Origin: Massilia sp. H6
Lineage (GTDB): Bacteria; Pseudomonadota; Gammaproteobacteria; Burkholderiales; Burkholderiaceae_D
Length of the DNA: 64,000 nt
Direction: 5' to 3'
Assembly (NCBI RefSeq): GCF_024802625.1
Contig: NZ_CP103371.1
Location: 1,922,001-1,986,000, forward strand
The first letter of the stretch is position 1. Each line of letters starts with the position of its first letter. Below are positions 51,986-62,901 of the stretch, piece by piece. The notes below the pieces were generated by a model. That model worked only from the letters and a program-made list of their open reading frames with translations. It had not been told where the DNA came from and made no database searches. The translations under genes were made by a program, and so were the position numbers.

Positions 51986-53657
51986 CCCGCGCAAGGCCGA
52001 CTGGCCGATTAACGTGGCCGTATGCGCGCCCTTCGGCCATGACACGCCGGCGCTGGCACGCCTGTTCGAGTCCTGGGGGGCGAGCGTGCGCGGCTGCGAC
52101 TGCGGCGTTGCGGTCACGGAAGCGGTGCGCGACGGCGACCTGACCTTGCTGGTGCTGACCGAAGAGGTACTCGAAGCGTTTGCGTCACCCTTGGTCGCGG
52201 CCTTGCAGGACCAGCCGCCCTGGTCGGACCTGCCCTTGATCGTCATGAGCGCCGAAGCCGCGCGCGGCGGCTCGGGTGTCCAATGGGATTTCCTGCGCCA
52301 GTTCGCGAACCTGACGATCCTGCACCGGCCCACCGCGCCCAACCTGCTGCGCGCCTCGTTCGACTCGGCCTGCCGCGCGCGGGCCTGGCAGTTCACGGTG
52401 CGCGACCAGATGCGCACCTTGTCGGCCGCAGCCACGCTGCTCGAGCAGCGCGTGCTGGAACGAACCTCGCAACTGGTGTCCGAAGTCGAGACGCGCAAGC
52501 GGGTCGAGAGCGCATTGAACGAATCGCGCAAGCTCGAAGCGATCGGACGACTCACCGGTGGCGTGGCCCACGATTTCAACAACCTGCTGCAGGTGGTGCA
52601 GGGGTCGGCTACCTTACTGCCCCTGGTCGAACCCGGCAGCGAACCGTTCCAGCGGGCGCTGCATGCGATCCAGCGCGCCGCCGCGCGCGGCGCCAGGCTG
52701 ACCCACCAGCTACTGGCATTCGGCAGGCGCCAGGCGCTGGCATCGGGCGCGATCGATATTGCCCGCCAGCTCGACGAGATGGCTGACCTGTTGCAGCAAT
52801 CGCTGCGTGAGCAGATCCCGCTCGGCTTCGAGATCGCCCCCGGGCTCTGGCTGGCCGATGCCGACCCGGGCCAGCTCGAGGTCGCGCTGCTGAACCTGGC
52901 GGTCAACGCCAAGGATGCGATGCCAGCCGGCGGCAAGCTGGTCATTGGTGCCCGCAACCTGAGCTTGCCTTCGCCGGAGCTGCACGGGCTCGGCGAGTTC
53001 CAGGGCGACTTCGTCCAGATCACGGTCACCGATACCGGCCGGGGGATGGCGCCGGACGTCAAGCAGCAAGCCTTCGATCCCTTCTTCACGACCAAGCCCG
53101 TCGGGTCCGGTAACGGCCTGGGCTTGAGCCAGGTGTACGGGTTCGCCTGCCAGTCCGGGGGCACGGCCTGGATCGATACCTCCGCGCAGGGCACGACCGT
53201 GTCGATCCTGCTGCCCCGCAGCAGGCAGGCCGCGACACCCGAGCCGGTGATCGTGGACCCGGTAGAAGGTGTGCGGCGCTTGTCCGGAACCCAGGTACTG
53301 TATGTCGAAGACGATCCCGAAGTTGCCGACGCGACCATGGCCATTCTCGACAATCTGGGCTGCGTGTCGACCCTGGCGCGCGACGCCGACGAGGCCCTGA
53401 ACCAGCCACTCGGGCAGTTCGACCTGGTGTTTTCCGACGTCGTGATGCCTGGCAGGATGGATGGCATCGAGCTGGCGCGCGAACTAAGAAAACGCCTTCC
53501 AAACCTGCCGATATTGCTCGCCAGCGGCTATGTGATCGCGCCCGAGCGCCTGCACGGCCTGCAGCTGGGCGTGCTGGCCAAGCCCTACACGCAGGAAGTG
53601 CTGCGCAAGGCGCTGGCGCGCTTGCTCGGTACGCCTGCACTGCGGCAGGAAGCCTAG
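51978..53657 (+). CDS. Cytosolic hybrid histidine kinase with N-terminal degenerate receiver
   Basis: A 559-residue soluble sensor kinase: N-terminal receiver-like fold lacking the phospho-Asp (about 10-130), coiled coil (about 142-185), HisKA with His198 (VAHDFNNLLQVVQG), HATPase_c (NAKDAMPAG, DTGRGMAPDV, GNGLGLSQVYG) and C-terminal REC (VLYVEDDPEVADA, phospho-Asp in LVFSDVVMPG). No membrane segments, so input is intracellular, probably via the KaiC-like partner whose gene it overlaps by 8 bases. Its stop shares the CTAG with the convergent TRIC-like gene. Confidence 0.87.
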   Translation: MTDPRKADWPINVAVCAPFGHDTPALARLFESWGASVRGCDCGVAVTEAVRDGDLTLLVLTEEVLEAFASPLVAALQDQPPWSDLPLIVMSAEAARGGSGVQWDFLRQFANLTILHRPTAPNLLRASFDSACRARAWQFTVRDQMRTLSAAATLLEQRVLERTSQLVSEVETRKRVESALNESRKLEAIGRLTGGVAHDFNNLLQVVQGSATLLPLVEPGSEPFQRALHAIQRAAARGARLTHQLLAFGRRQALASGAIDIARQLDEMADLLQQSLREQIPLGFEIAPGLWLADADPGQLEVALLNLAVNAKDAMPAGGKLVIGARNLSLPSPELHGLGEFQGDFVQITVTDTGRGMAPDVKQQAFDPFFTTKPVGSGNGLGLSQVYGFACQSGGTAWIDTSAQGTTVSILLPRSRQAATPEPVIVDPVEGVRRLSGTQVLYVEDDPEVADATMAILDNLGCVSTLARDADEALNQPLGQFDLVFSDVVMPGRMDGIELARELRKRLPNLPILLASGYVIAPERLHGLQLGVLAKPYTQEVLRKALARLLGTPALRQEA

Positions 53658-54259
53658 CGCCCCATGCGCAGATCGAACTTCCAGGTGACCAGGCGCAGCC
53701 CGCTGATGAACAGCGCGCTCGACCACAGCGCGAAATCGTGGCCGACGCCATACATGCCCATCAACAGGAACATCCAGTTGCCGAGAAAGGCGCACAGCGC
53801 ATAGGGTTTGCCGTCACGGAAAACCATCGGCACCTCGTTGCAGACGATGTCGCGCATCACGCCGCCAAAGATGCCGGTAATGACGCCCATCATCGATGCG
53901 ATGAAGATCGGCATGTCCGCGGCCAGCGCGGCCGACACGCCGGCGATCGAAAACAGCCCCAGGCCGACCGCATCGGCGATCACGATCAGGCGCTCGGAGA
54001 CGATCTGGCGCAAAGTGCGGATCAGCGGCGAGGCCACCAGCGCCAGCACGAAGATCAGGATCGCGTATTCCTGGTGCGTTACCCAGAACAGCGGCCGCTT
54101 GTCGAGCAGGATGTCGCGCAAGGTGCCGCCGCCGAAAGCGGTAATAAAAGCTACCGTGAATACGCCCACCAGGTCCATGCGCTTGCGCCGGGCCTCGATG
54201 AAGCCGGAAAAAGCGCCGACCAGGATCGCCATGATTTCAATGAACTTGATTAGGGTCAT
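53654..54259 (-). CDS. TRIC-like (UPF0126/YadS) membrane channel protein
   Basis: A 201-residue, six- or seven-span membrane protein with two related halves, each with a GG-containing motif: FGGGTLRDILLDKRP and FGGVMRDIVCNEVP. This is the UPF0126/trimeric intracellular cation channel family, whose prokaryotic members conduct monovalent cations. Start ATG 54259 begins MTLIKFIEIMA; no ribosome binding site is clear. Stop overlaps the hybrid kinase stop on the other strand by four bases. Monocistronic. Confidence 0.88.
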   Translation of the reverse strand: MTLIKFIEIMAILVGAFSGFIEARRKRMDLVGVFTVAFITAFGGGTLRDILLDKRPLFWVTHQEYAILIFVLALVASPLIRTLRQIVSERLIVIADAVGLGLFSIAGVSAALAADMPIFIASMMGVITGIFGGVMRDIVCNEVPMVFRDGKPYALCAFLGNWMFLLMGMYGVGHDFALWSSALFISGLRLVTWKFDLRMGR

Positions 54260-54364
54260 GCGCAAGAGCTTAGGAGGAACTTTTATTAGACTACCATGCG
54301 GCTCACCATGAACGTAAGGGCATTCGTCCGCCCTAATGCGATATGTAATGTAGCTGGAGCAACC

Positions 54365-55450
54365 ATGGTTAAGACCCATCCTTTCATCGCTCTCGCCGTC
54401 GTCATGCTGGCGACGGTCGGTGCCACGTTCGCCGCCGGCGCCGCCGCCGCTGGCGGCCTGGCGCATGCGCGCTACCAGCACCTCGACTGGGAGCTCTCGT
54501 GCGACAACACCCGTACCTGCTACGCCGCTGGCTACCACGTAGAAGAAGGCGAGCCGACGGCTGCTTCGGTGCTGCTGGTGCGCAAGGCCGGGCCCGGTGC
54601 GCCGGTTAGCGCGCGCTTCCAGGTCGGTACCTATGGCGAAGATGAAACCGCGGCGCGGCTATCGAAATCGAACCTGCTTACCATGCGCATCAACGGCCGC
54701 GTGGCAGGCACGGTGGCGGTCGACCGCGATACCATGATTGCCGACCTGAGCCGCAGGCAGGCCGAGGCGCTGGTGGCGGCACTAGCGGGCAAGGCGACGC
54801 TCGACTGGGAAGGGGGCGGCATGCACTGGAGCGTCTCCGGCAAGGGGGCTGCCGCAGTGCTGCTGAAAATGGACGAATTCCAGGGCCGGCTCGGCACGCC
54901 CGGCGCACTGGTGCGCAAGGGAGGCAGGCCCGAGGCGCTGGTGGCGCCAGCACTGGCGGCGCCGGTCGTCGAGGCCGCGCTGGTGCCGCCAGCTACCCCG
55001 CACAAGCTGCCGCGCGACCAGATGCGGCTCTTGCTCGGCGAGCTGTATTCGGCTACGGGAGGCGCAGAATGCGAAGACCTGGCCGACGTCGCCAATGGCG
55101 GCAATGCGCTGACGGTGGTGCGCCTGTCGCACGACCGGCTGCTGGTGTCGGCGCGCTGCTGGGCCGGGGCCTACAACGCCGGCGCCGGCTACTGGGTGGT
55201 CAATGCCGCGCCGCCCTATGCCCCGGTGCTGGTGACCACGCAGGGCACCGCTTACGCCGACGGCGTCATCAGCGCGACCCACAAGGGCCGCGGACTGGGA
55301 GACTGCCGCGCGTCGGACGAATGGGTGTGGGACGGCATGCGCTTCGTGCACAGCGCAGCGAGCACGGGCGGCATGTGCCGGCTGGTAGCACCAGGCGGAG
55401 CCTGGCACCTGCCGGTGCTGGTGACGAAGGTGCGCAGGTTCGGGGGCTAG
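54365..55450 (+). CDS. Exported DUF1176-domain protein
   Basis: A 361-residue protein with a signal peptide (about 1-23, ...AAGAAAAGG). The mature part matches DUF1176: DWELSCDNTRTCYAAGYH near the start (two Cys), a central MDEFQGRLGTPGALVRKG, and a C-terminal half with paired Cys (AECEDLADV, ARCWAGAYNAGAGYW, LGDCRASDEWVWDG, GGMCRLV) suggesting disulphides. Periplasmic; function unknown. GGAG precedes ATG 54365; an upstream ATG at 54296 is less likely. Convergent with the bacteriophytochrome gene (18-base gap). Confidence 0.82.
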   Translation: MVKTHPFIALAVVMLATVGATFAAGAAAAGGLAHARYQHLDWELSCDNTRTCYAAGYHVEEGEPTAASVLLVRKAGPGAPVSARFQVGTYGEDETAARLSKSNLLTMRINGRVAGTVAVDRDTMIADLSRRQAEALVAALAGKATLDWEGGGMHWSVSGKGAAAVLLKMDEFQGRLGTPGALVRKGGRPEALVAPALAAPVVEAALVPPATPHKLPRDQMRLLLGELYSATGGAECEDLADVANGGNALTVVRLSHDRLLVSARCWAGAYNAGAGYWVVNAAPPYAPVLVTTQGTAYADGVISATHKGRGLGDCRASDEWVWDGMRFVHSAASTGGMCRLVAPGGAWHLPVLVTKVRRFGG

Positions 55451-55468
55451 CCAGAGCCCGAACCCGGG

Positions 55469-57667
55469 TCAGCAGTGCAGCGGCAGCCGCAGCGCAAACA
55501 CCACCTGGCCGTCGGCATGGCGATACGCCAGTTGCCCCTGGTGCTCGCGCACGATCTGCTGCGCGATGTACAGGCCCAGGCCCATTCCGGTGCGGTTGCG
55601 CGGGTTGTGCAGCGAGGCGCGCTTGAAGGGATTGAACAGGGTCGCGACGACATCAAGCGGGATGGGCGCGCCGGCGTTGCTCACTTCGACCACGACTTCT
55701 TCGCCTTCGATCGCCACGCGCATGCGCACCGGTTGGCCCGGCGCACCGTGGTGGCGCGCATTGCTCAGCAAGTTCGACAGCACCTGGGCGATGCGTCCGC
55801 TGTCGGCAGGCACGGTTACGGGCGCTGGGCAATCGAGCTCGTATGCGATATCCGGATAGGAAACGCGCGCCTCGTCGATCAGGTCTTCGACCAGCGCGGC
55901 CAGATCCACCGGCTCGCGCGCGACGCCCAGGCCGATGCCGCCGTCGATGCGGCTCATGTCGAGCACCTGGCTGATCATGCGCTGCATGCGGCTGGTCGAA
56001 GACTGGATGCGCCGGCCCAGCACAGCCTGGCTGTTGCCCTTTTCAAGCACCATGCCGGCCATGTTGATCGAATGGAGCGGGTCGCGCAGGTCATGCCCCA
56101 GCATCGCCAGCAATTGCGCGCGGGTCGAATCGAGCTGGGCGCGGCGCGCATTCATTACACGCACCAGTTCCGCCAGTGTCAGCCTGGCGTTGGCCAGCAC
56201 GGTCTGCTCCCATTCCAGTGCGCGGCCGCGCACGGTCTCGTACCAGGCGTCGAACGAGCCGCGCGGGGTCAGGCGTGCCCCCAGGGGGCCAGTCGCGATG
56301 CTCTTTTCGGGACGACCGGCCCAGGTCACCTGCTCGATCTGCTCGACCCGCAGCATGACAATCCAGCCGTCGGCGGCCGGTTCGTAGGGCAGGGCCAGCA
56401 GGCCGACCCACTTGCCCAGGCGCGCCTGCAGCGCCGAGGGCCAGTCATCGAGCGCTTCGCGCACCACCATGTCGTGGCCGCTCGCGGGCAGGGTGGCGAT
56501 GATGGCTTCGGCAAGTCCGGGCGCGAGCTCGCCGCGCACCAATAGCTTGCCGTAATGGCTGGCAATCATGCCCTGGGCGGCGGCCGAGTCCATCAGCGCC
56601 TGCGCATGGCGTCGCAGCACGTCCAGCGGTTCTTCGTCGAGCAACAGGTCTTCGATCAGGGCGGTGCGGGCGCTCGACGAGCGTTCTACCAGATCGGACT
56701 GCTGGCGCGCTTCGATGCTGTGAATGGCCGAGGCCATGACCTGGGCCAGCACGTCGGCCGCCATGCGGATCGCATACGGGACCAGCCTGGGCGTCATGTG
56801 ATGGCAGGCGATCAGCCCCCACAAGCGGCCGTTGATCACGATCGACACGCTCATCGACGCCGCGATGCCCATGTTCTTCAGGTATTCGATGTGTACCGGC
56901 GAGACGCTACGCAGTACCGCGTGACTCATGTCCAGCGCGATGGCGCCGGGTTCGCCGAGCAGCGGCACCGCGCCATAGCCGGTATCGACGATCATGCGCA
57001 GGGTGTTGAGCAGGTAGAGACGGCGCGCCTGCGCCGGAATGTCCGAGGCTGGATAGCGTTGTCCGAGATAGGGCACGAGATCGTCGCGCCGGCTTTCGGC
57101 GACCACCTCGCCGCTGTCGTCGGCGCGAAAGCGATAGGCCATCACGCGGTCGAAACCGGTGAATTCGCGGACCTGCTGCACCGCACTGGTCAAGAGGGCG
57201 TCGATGCTCTTTTGCCGCCGCAGGCGCTCGATCGAGCCATGTGCCTTGACGGCGAACAGCGCCACCTCGTTTGACGCCACGTCGCGCCGCTCGAATTCGG
57301 CAATGATGCGGCCCTCAGCGGCATGCACGATGCAGTCGTAGTCGGCACCGGCGACCGTCACCGCAACCACCGAGGGGGCGAGCTCGTCATCCGGCTCCGC
57401 GATGTACTCGCCAACCAGCTCGAGCGCCTCGGCCGGGAGCGCGAGCAGCGTATGAGGGCTGCCAAGTTGGGGTTCGATGCCGAGCCGCGCAGGGGCGTTC
57501 GCGCTCCAGCCTTCGAGCTTGCCGGCCGGCGTGAAGAAGAGCAGGGCGCCATGCGGCTGGATCGACCCCGGAATGTGAATCGGTTCGTCGGTACAAGAGA
57601 GCAGGTCGACCTGGCGGCCATGCACCATCGGAATCACGATTTTCTCTTCCACATGCGCCTTTCTCAT
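55469..57667 (-). CDS. Bacteriophytochrome histidine kinase (PAS-GAF-PHY-HisKA-HATPase)
   Basis: A 732-residue red/far-red photoreceptor kinase. With ATG 57667 the N-terminal Cys25 (LLSCTDEPIHIPGSIQPHG) matches the biliverdin-binding cysteine of bacteriophytochromes. GAF domain has PASDIPAQARRLY and GLIACHHMTPRLVPY; PHY follows (about 320-500). Kinase: LGHDLRDPLHSINMAGM (phospho-His), SNLLSNARHHG, and GMGLGLYIAQQIV. No receiver is fused and no heme oxygenase gene is adjacent, so biliverdin must come from elsewhere. TTG 57697 could extend it by ten residues. It follows the smr gene by 91 bases. Confidence 0.92.
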   Translation of the reverse strand: MRKAHVEEKIVIPMVHGRQVDLLSCTDEPIHIPGSIQPHGALLFFTPAGKLEGWSANAPARLGIEPQLGSPHTLLALPAEALELVGEYIAEPDDELAPSVVAVTVAGADYDCIVHAAEGRIIAEFERRDVASNEVALFAVKAHGSIERLRRQKSIDALLTSAVQQVREFTGFDRVMAYRFRADDSGEVVAESRRDDLVPYLGQRYPASDIPAQARRLYLLNTLRMIVDTGYGAVPLLGEPGAIALDMSHAVLRSVSPVHIEYLKNMGIAASMSVSIVINGRLWGLIACHHMTPRLVPYAIRMAADVLAQVMASAIHSIEARQQSDLVERSSSARTALIEDLLLDEEPLDVLRRHAQALMDSAAAQGMIASHYGKLLVRGELAPGLAEAIIATLPASGHDMVVREALDDWPSALQARLGKWVGLLALPYEPAADGWIVMLRVEQIEQVTWAGRPEKSIATGPLGARLTPRGSFDAWYETVRGRALEWEQTVLANARLTLAELVRVMNARRAQLDSTRAQLLAMLGHDLRDPLHSINMAGMVLEKGNSQAVLGRRIQSSTSRMQRMISQVLDMSRIDGGIGLGVAREPVDLAALVEDLIDEARVSYPDIAYELDCPAPVTVPADSGRIAQVLSNLLSNARHHGAPGQPVRMRVAIEGEEVVVEVSNAGAPIPLDVVATLFNPFKRASLHNPRNRTGMGLGLYIAQQIVREHQGQLAYRHADGQVVFALRLPLHC

Positions 57668-57758
57668 CTCGAAGACCAGCACTTGCCGGCCTTGCAAATT
57701 CTACATCGATTGCCCATGTTCAGCCGCCAGCCATGCGCGTTTGACAAGCACTACTTAT

Positions 57759-58424
57759 TCAGTCCCGGGCGTCGAGCGCGGCGCGCAGCAAGACCACCAG
57801 CGCGCCATGACCGCCATCCTTCTTGCCGGCCACGCAGAAGGCAACCACCTCGTCCATCTGCACCAGCCAGCTGTGCACGATCCCGCGCAGCACTGGCTGG
57901 CCTTTCGGCGAGCCATAGCCGATGCCGTGGACGATGCGCAGGCAGCGCACGCCGCGCCGGGTGGCACGCTGGAGAAAGTCGACCACGGCTGCGCGCGCCT
58001 GGTCGCGGTTCATGCCGTGCAGGTCGAGTTCGTCCTGGACCGGCCAGTGGCGCTTGCGCAGCTTGCGCACCACGTCCGGACCGACGCCGGCCTGGGCATA
58101 GCTCAGGGTCGGATCTTCGTCGAGCAGGCCGTCGACGTCGAACCCGTCCGACAGCGATTCGCGCAGCACCTCGGCGGTTTCCTCGGCTTCGGTCAGCGGG
58201 CGGCGGTCCTGGAAGGCGCGCTCGGAGGCGACATACACCGGACGGTACACATAGCGATCCGACTCGGGGATCTTGTTGACCCCCGCCATCGCGCCGCGAA
58301 ATTCCACGGCGCGTTCGCGCGCCAGCGCCTCGCGCTTGTCGCGCGCGGCCCGCTCGATGGCGCGCAGGCGCTCGTCTTCCTTGAGCTGGTCGCGCAAGCC
58401 CTTGAGTTCAGAGAAGTCTTTCAT
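57759..58424 (-). CDS. Smr (MutS2 C-terminal-like) domain protein
   Basis: A 221-residue cytosolic protein. The N-terminus is highly charged and helical (about 1-50). The Smr domain covers about 130-215, with DELDLHGMNRDQA and LRIVHGIGYGS, the DLHG and HGxG nuclease-like motifs of the family. Smr domains of this type nick or cleave nucleic acid, and some act on mRNA in ribosome rescue. It lies between trxB (45-base gap) and the bacteriophytochrome gene, all on the minus strand. Confidence 0.88.
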   Translation of the reverse strand: MKDFSELKGLRDQLKEDERLRAIERAARDKREALARERAVEFRGAMAGVNKIPESDRYVYRPVYVASERAFQDRRPLTEAEETAEVLRESLSDGFDVDGLLDEDPTLSYAQAGVGPDVVRKLRKRHWPVQDELDLHGMNRDQARAAVVDFLQRATRRGVRCLRIVHGIGYGSPKGQPVLRGIVHSWLVQMDEVVAFCVAGKKDGGHGALVVLLRAALDARD

Positions 58425-58469
58425 GCCTAGCCTCGCCGCAAGCGGTGTTTGTCAGGCGCCGTTGCCGGC

Positions 58470-59504
<1,035 letters not shown>

Positions 59505-59619
59505 TTATAAGCGATGATGCAGGCGAGCATGAATCGTGGTCGGCCCAGCCGTATATGGCTTAGAATGTCCGGATCGCCGATAGCGGACACTTCTGCAGAA
59601 CACTTCAGCACTACCTCGC

Positions 59620-62112
59620 ATGAGCAAGAATAGCCAAGCCAGCACCTCAGGATATACCCGCACCTCGCACACCACGGGCGGCGCCGCGCGCCGGCCGCTG
59701 CCGGGGCGTCTCTCGCGATTGCTGTCGGAAGCGCGCTGGATCGCGATGGCGGTCGTGTTCCTGTATTTCGTGCTGATCCTGATCAGCTATAACAAGGGCG
59801 ATCCGGGCTGGTCGCATGCCAATGCGGTGGCCAAGGTCGCCAACCTGGGCGGGCGTGCCGGCGCCTGGCTGTCCGACCTGCTGCTGTTTATCTTTGGCTT
59901 TTCGGCCTGGTGGTGGGGCGTGATCTTCTTGCGCGGGGTCTGGATGGGCTGGCGCCGCCTGACCGACCGCCTGGACCCGCCGCAAGAGCCGCCGCACGCC
60001 GGCGAAATGTATGTGCGCTGGGCCGGCTTCGCCATCATGCTGGCCGGCAGCCTGGGTCTGGAATACCTGCGCATGTGGTCGTGGAATGTCGAGCTGCCGC
60101 GCGCGGCCGGCGGCGTGCTGGGCCAGCTGATCGGCCACGCCAGCCACGTCGCCTTTGGCTTCACCGGCGCTACGCTGCTGTTGCTGCTGCTGTTCGGCCT
60201 GGGTTTCTCGCTGTTCTTCCAGGTCTCCTGGCTGGCCGTGGCCGAGCGCATTGGTGGGGCGGTCGAGTCAAGCCTGGACTGGTTCCGCCTGCGCATCGAA
60301 GACCACGAAGACCGCAAGCAGGGCGAAGCCGCCGCCGTCAAGCGCGACGAAGTCGTGGTCCACGAACGCCAGAAATATACCGAGAAGCACCCGGCGCCGC
60401 CGGTGCTCAAAGCCGAACCGCAATTCGACGACGCCGACCTCGGTGCCGGCGCGCCGATCCGGCCGGTGGCCGCGGCGCCGGTGCCGGTGCCGGCCGTGAC
60501 TACCGCATTGCCTTCGGCGCAGGCCGCCGCGCCGTCGATCAAGATCGAGCCGCAGATGGTGAACGTGCCCAAGTCCGAGCGCGCCCAGAAAGAAATGCAA
60601 ACGCCGCTGTTCCACGAGCTGGCCTCGGATTCGCCGCTGCCGCCGCTGGCACTGCTCGACGAAGCGCCGCCGGCCCAGGAAACCGTGTCGATCGAGACGC
60701 TCGAATTCACCAGCCGCCTGATCGAAAAGAAGCTGTCCGATTTTGGCGTCGACGCCAAGGTAGTGGCAGCCTATCCGGGCCCGGTGGTCACGCGCTACGA
60801 AATCGAGCCGGCCACCGGCGTCAAGGGCAGCCAGATTGTCAACCTGGCGCGCGACCTGGCACGTTCGCTCTCGCTCACGTCGATCCGCGTGGTCGAAACG
60901 ATCCCCGGCAAGAACTACATGGCGCTGGAACTGCCGAACCCGAAGCGCCAGATCGTGCGCCTGTCGGAAATCGTCGGCTCCAAGGTCTATGGCGACAGCG
61001 CATCGAGCCTGACGGTTGCACTGGGCAAGGACATCGCCGGCAAGCCGGTCTGCGCCGACCTGGCCAAGATGCCGCACCTGCTGGTGGCCGGCACCACCGG
61101 CTCGGGCAAATCGGTGGGCATCAACGCCACCATCCTGTCGCTGCTGTACAAGTCGGATCCGGCCGATGTGCGCCTGATCCTGATCGACCCGAAGATGCTG
61201 GAAATGTCGGTCTACGAAGGCATTCCGCACCTGCTCGCGCCGGTGGTCACCGACATGCGCCAGGCCGGGCATGCGCTGAACTGGGCGGTCAACGAGATGG
61301 AGCGCCGTTACAAGCTGATGAGCAAACTCGGCGTGCGTAACCTGGCCGGCTACAACACCAAGATCGTCGAGGCGGCCAAGCGCGAGGAGCATATCCCGAA
61401 CCCGTTCTCGATCATGCCGGACAATCCGGAGCCGCTCGAGAAGCTGCCGACCATCGTCATCATCATCGACGAATTGGCTGACCTGATGATGGTGGTTGGT
61501 AAAAAAGTCGAAGAACTGATCGCCCGTATCGCGCAGAAGGCGCGCGCAGCCGGTATCCACCTGATCCTGGCGACCCAGCGTCCGTCGGTGGACGTGATCA
61601 CGGGCCTGATCAAGGCCAACATCCCGACCCGGATCGCGTTCCAGGTATCGAGCAAGATCGACTCGCGCACGATTCTCGACCAGATGGGCGCCGAAGCGCT
61701 GCTGGGCATGGGCGACATGCTCTACATGCCGCCGGGGACCGGCCTGCCGATTCGGGTGCACGGCGCCTTCGTGTCCGACGAAGAAGTGCATCGAGTTGTA
61801 AAACACCTGCAATCGCAGGGCGAACCGAATTATATTGAAGGCATCCTGGAAGGCGGCACGCTGGAAGAAGGCAGTGCCGAAGGGGCGCCGAGCGGCGAGG
61901 GTGGCGGTGAATCCGACGCGCTCTACGACCAGGCCGTGGCCGTGGTGCTCAAGAACCGCCGCGCCTCGATCTCGCTGGTTCAGCGCCACCTGCGCATCGG
62001 CTACAACCGCGCTGCGCGCCTGCTGGAACAGATGGAGCAAAGCGGGGTGGTCTCGACGATGCAATCGAACGGCAACCGCGACATCCTGGTGCCGGCTGCC
62101 GCCGCCGAATAA
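59620..62112 (+). CDS. ftsK: DNA translocase FtsK
   Basis: An 830-residue septal DNA pump. About four N-terminal membrane segments (about 46-210), an Ala/Pro/Glu linker (about 225-350), and the RecA-like motor with Walker [14 protein letters not shown] (near 490), [17 protein letters not shown], Walker [13 protein letters not shown] and [19 protein letters not shown]. The C-terminal gamma winged helix ([38 protein letters not shown], split by motif) reads KOPS. It moves chromosome dimers to dif at division. A lolA gene follows 44 bases on. Confidence 0.96.
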   Translation: MSKNSQASTSGYTRTSHTTGGAARRPLPGRLSRLLSEARWIAMAVVFLYFVLILISYNKGDPGWSHANAVAKVANLGGRAGAWLSDLLLFIFGFSAWWWGVIFLRGVWMGWRRLTDRLDPPQEPPHAGEMYVRWAGFAIMLAGSLGLEYLRMWSWNVELPRAAGGVLGQLIGHASHVAFGFTGATLLLLLLFGLGFSLFFQVSWLAVAERIGGAVESSLDWFRLRIEDHEDRKQGEAAAVKRDEVVVHERQKYTEKHPAPPVLKAEPQFDDADLGAGAPIRPVAAAPVPVPAVTTALPSAQAAAPSIKIEPQMVNVPKSERAQKEMQTPLFHELASDSPLPPLALLDEAPPAQETVSIETLEFTSRLIEKKLSDFGVDAKVVAAYPGPVVTRYEIEPATGVKGSQIVNLARDLARSLSLTSIRVVETIPGKNYMALELPNPKRQIVRLSEIVGSKVYGDSASSLTVALGKDIAGKPVCADLAKMPHLLVAGTTGSGKSVGINATILSLLYKSDPADVRLILIDPKMLEMSVYEGIPHLLAPVVTDMRQAGHALNWAVNEMERRYKLMSKLGVRNLAGYNTKIVEAAKREEHIPNPFSIMPDNPEPLEKLPTIVIIIDELADLMMVVGKKVEELIARIAQKARAAGIHLILATQRPSVDVITGLIKANIPTRIAFQVSSKIDSRTILDQMGAEALLGMGDMLYMPPGTGLPIRVHGAFVSDEEVHRVVKHLQSQGEPNYIEGILEGGTLEEGSAEGAPSGEGGGESDALYDQAVAVVLKNRRASISLVQRHLRIGYNRAARLLEQMEQSGVVSTMQSNGNRDILVPAAAAE

Positions 62113-62156
62113 TTTTGCTGCCCGTGTTGACACGCAATGCACATCAAGGAATGCAC

Positions 62157-62789
62157 ATGACATTGACGACCTATCTCGGCGCCGTACTCATCGCCGCCAC
62201 CTTGCCCCTGGCGGGCAGCGCGCAGGCCGGCGCGCTCGACCAGTTCAAGTCCTTCATCGCCGGCACCAAGGCCGCCAGGGGCGAATTCACCCAGCAGCAG
62301 CTGACCAAGTCCAGGAACGGCAAGGCGGCCCCGGTCTCGAGCGGCAGCTTCGTGTTCGCCCGGCCCGGAAAATTCATCTGGACCTATCAGAAGCCCTACG
62401 ACCAGCTGCTGCAGGCCGACGGCGAGCAGCTCTACATCTACGACAAGGACCTGAACCAGGTCACGGTGCGTAAGCTGGGCAATGCCCTGGGTTCGTCGCC
62501 AGCCGCGATACTGTTCGGCAGCAACGACCTGGAGAAGAACTTCACCTTGTCCGAAGCGGGCGAACGTGACGGTGTCGAGTGGCTCACTGCCGTGCCGAAG
62601 ACGAAAGACACGACCTTCGAGCAGATCGGCATTGGCCTCAAGGGCGGGGTGCCGGTGGCGATGGAGATGAAGGACCAGTTCGGGCAGGTGTCGGTGCTGA
62701 AGTTCTCGAATTTCCAGCGTAATCCGGCGCTCGGGGCGCAGCAGTTCAAGTTCGACGTGCCCAAGGGGGCGGACGTCGTAAAGCAATAA
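62157..62789 (+). CDS. lolA: Outer-membrane lipoprotein carrier protein LolA
   Basis: A 210-residue periplasmic chaperone carrying lipoproteins from LolCDE to LolB. Signal peptide about 1-23 (AGSAQAGA), then the Lol fold: [32 protein letters not shown] (split), [19 protein letters not shown] and [20 protein letters not shown] 62157 was chosen because AAGGA stands six bases before it; earlier in-frame ATGs (62115, 62151) are worse. Between ftsK and rarA as in E. coli. Confidence 0.94.
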   Translation: MTLTTYLGAVLIAATLPLAGSAQAGALDQFKSFIAGTKAARGEFTQQQLTKSRNGKAAPVSSGSFVFARPGKFIWTYQKPYDQLLQADGEQLYIYDKDLNQVTVRKLGNALGSSPAAILFGSNDLEKNFTLSEAGERDGVEWLTAVPKTKDTTFEQIGIGLKGGVPVAMEMKDQFGQVSVLKFSNFQRNPALGAQQFKFDVPKGADVVKQ

Positions 62790-62901
62790 GCGTTGGCGCC
62801 GCTCGGCGAACCCGGGTCATGGTCTGCGCCTATCGTTTACACTAGGGGCATGCATACCCACCAGTTCTTCACATCGCGCGCATGGCGCGCCCGAGCGCGC
62901 C

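Noticed and set aside
50423..53467. A 1014-codon minus-strand frame opposite the KaiC-like and kinase genes
   Set aside because: Ser/Arg-rich shadow frame with no recognisable domain, opposite two clear signalling genes.
54272..54278. AGGAGGA on the plus strand as a ribosome binding site for the DUF1176 gene
   Set aside because: It is 17 bases from ATG 54296 and far from ATG 54365, which has its own GGAG and a proper signal peptide.
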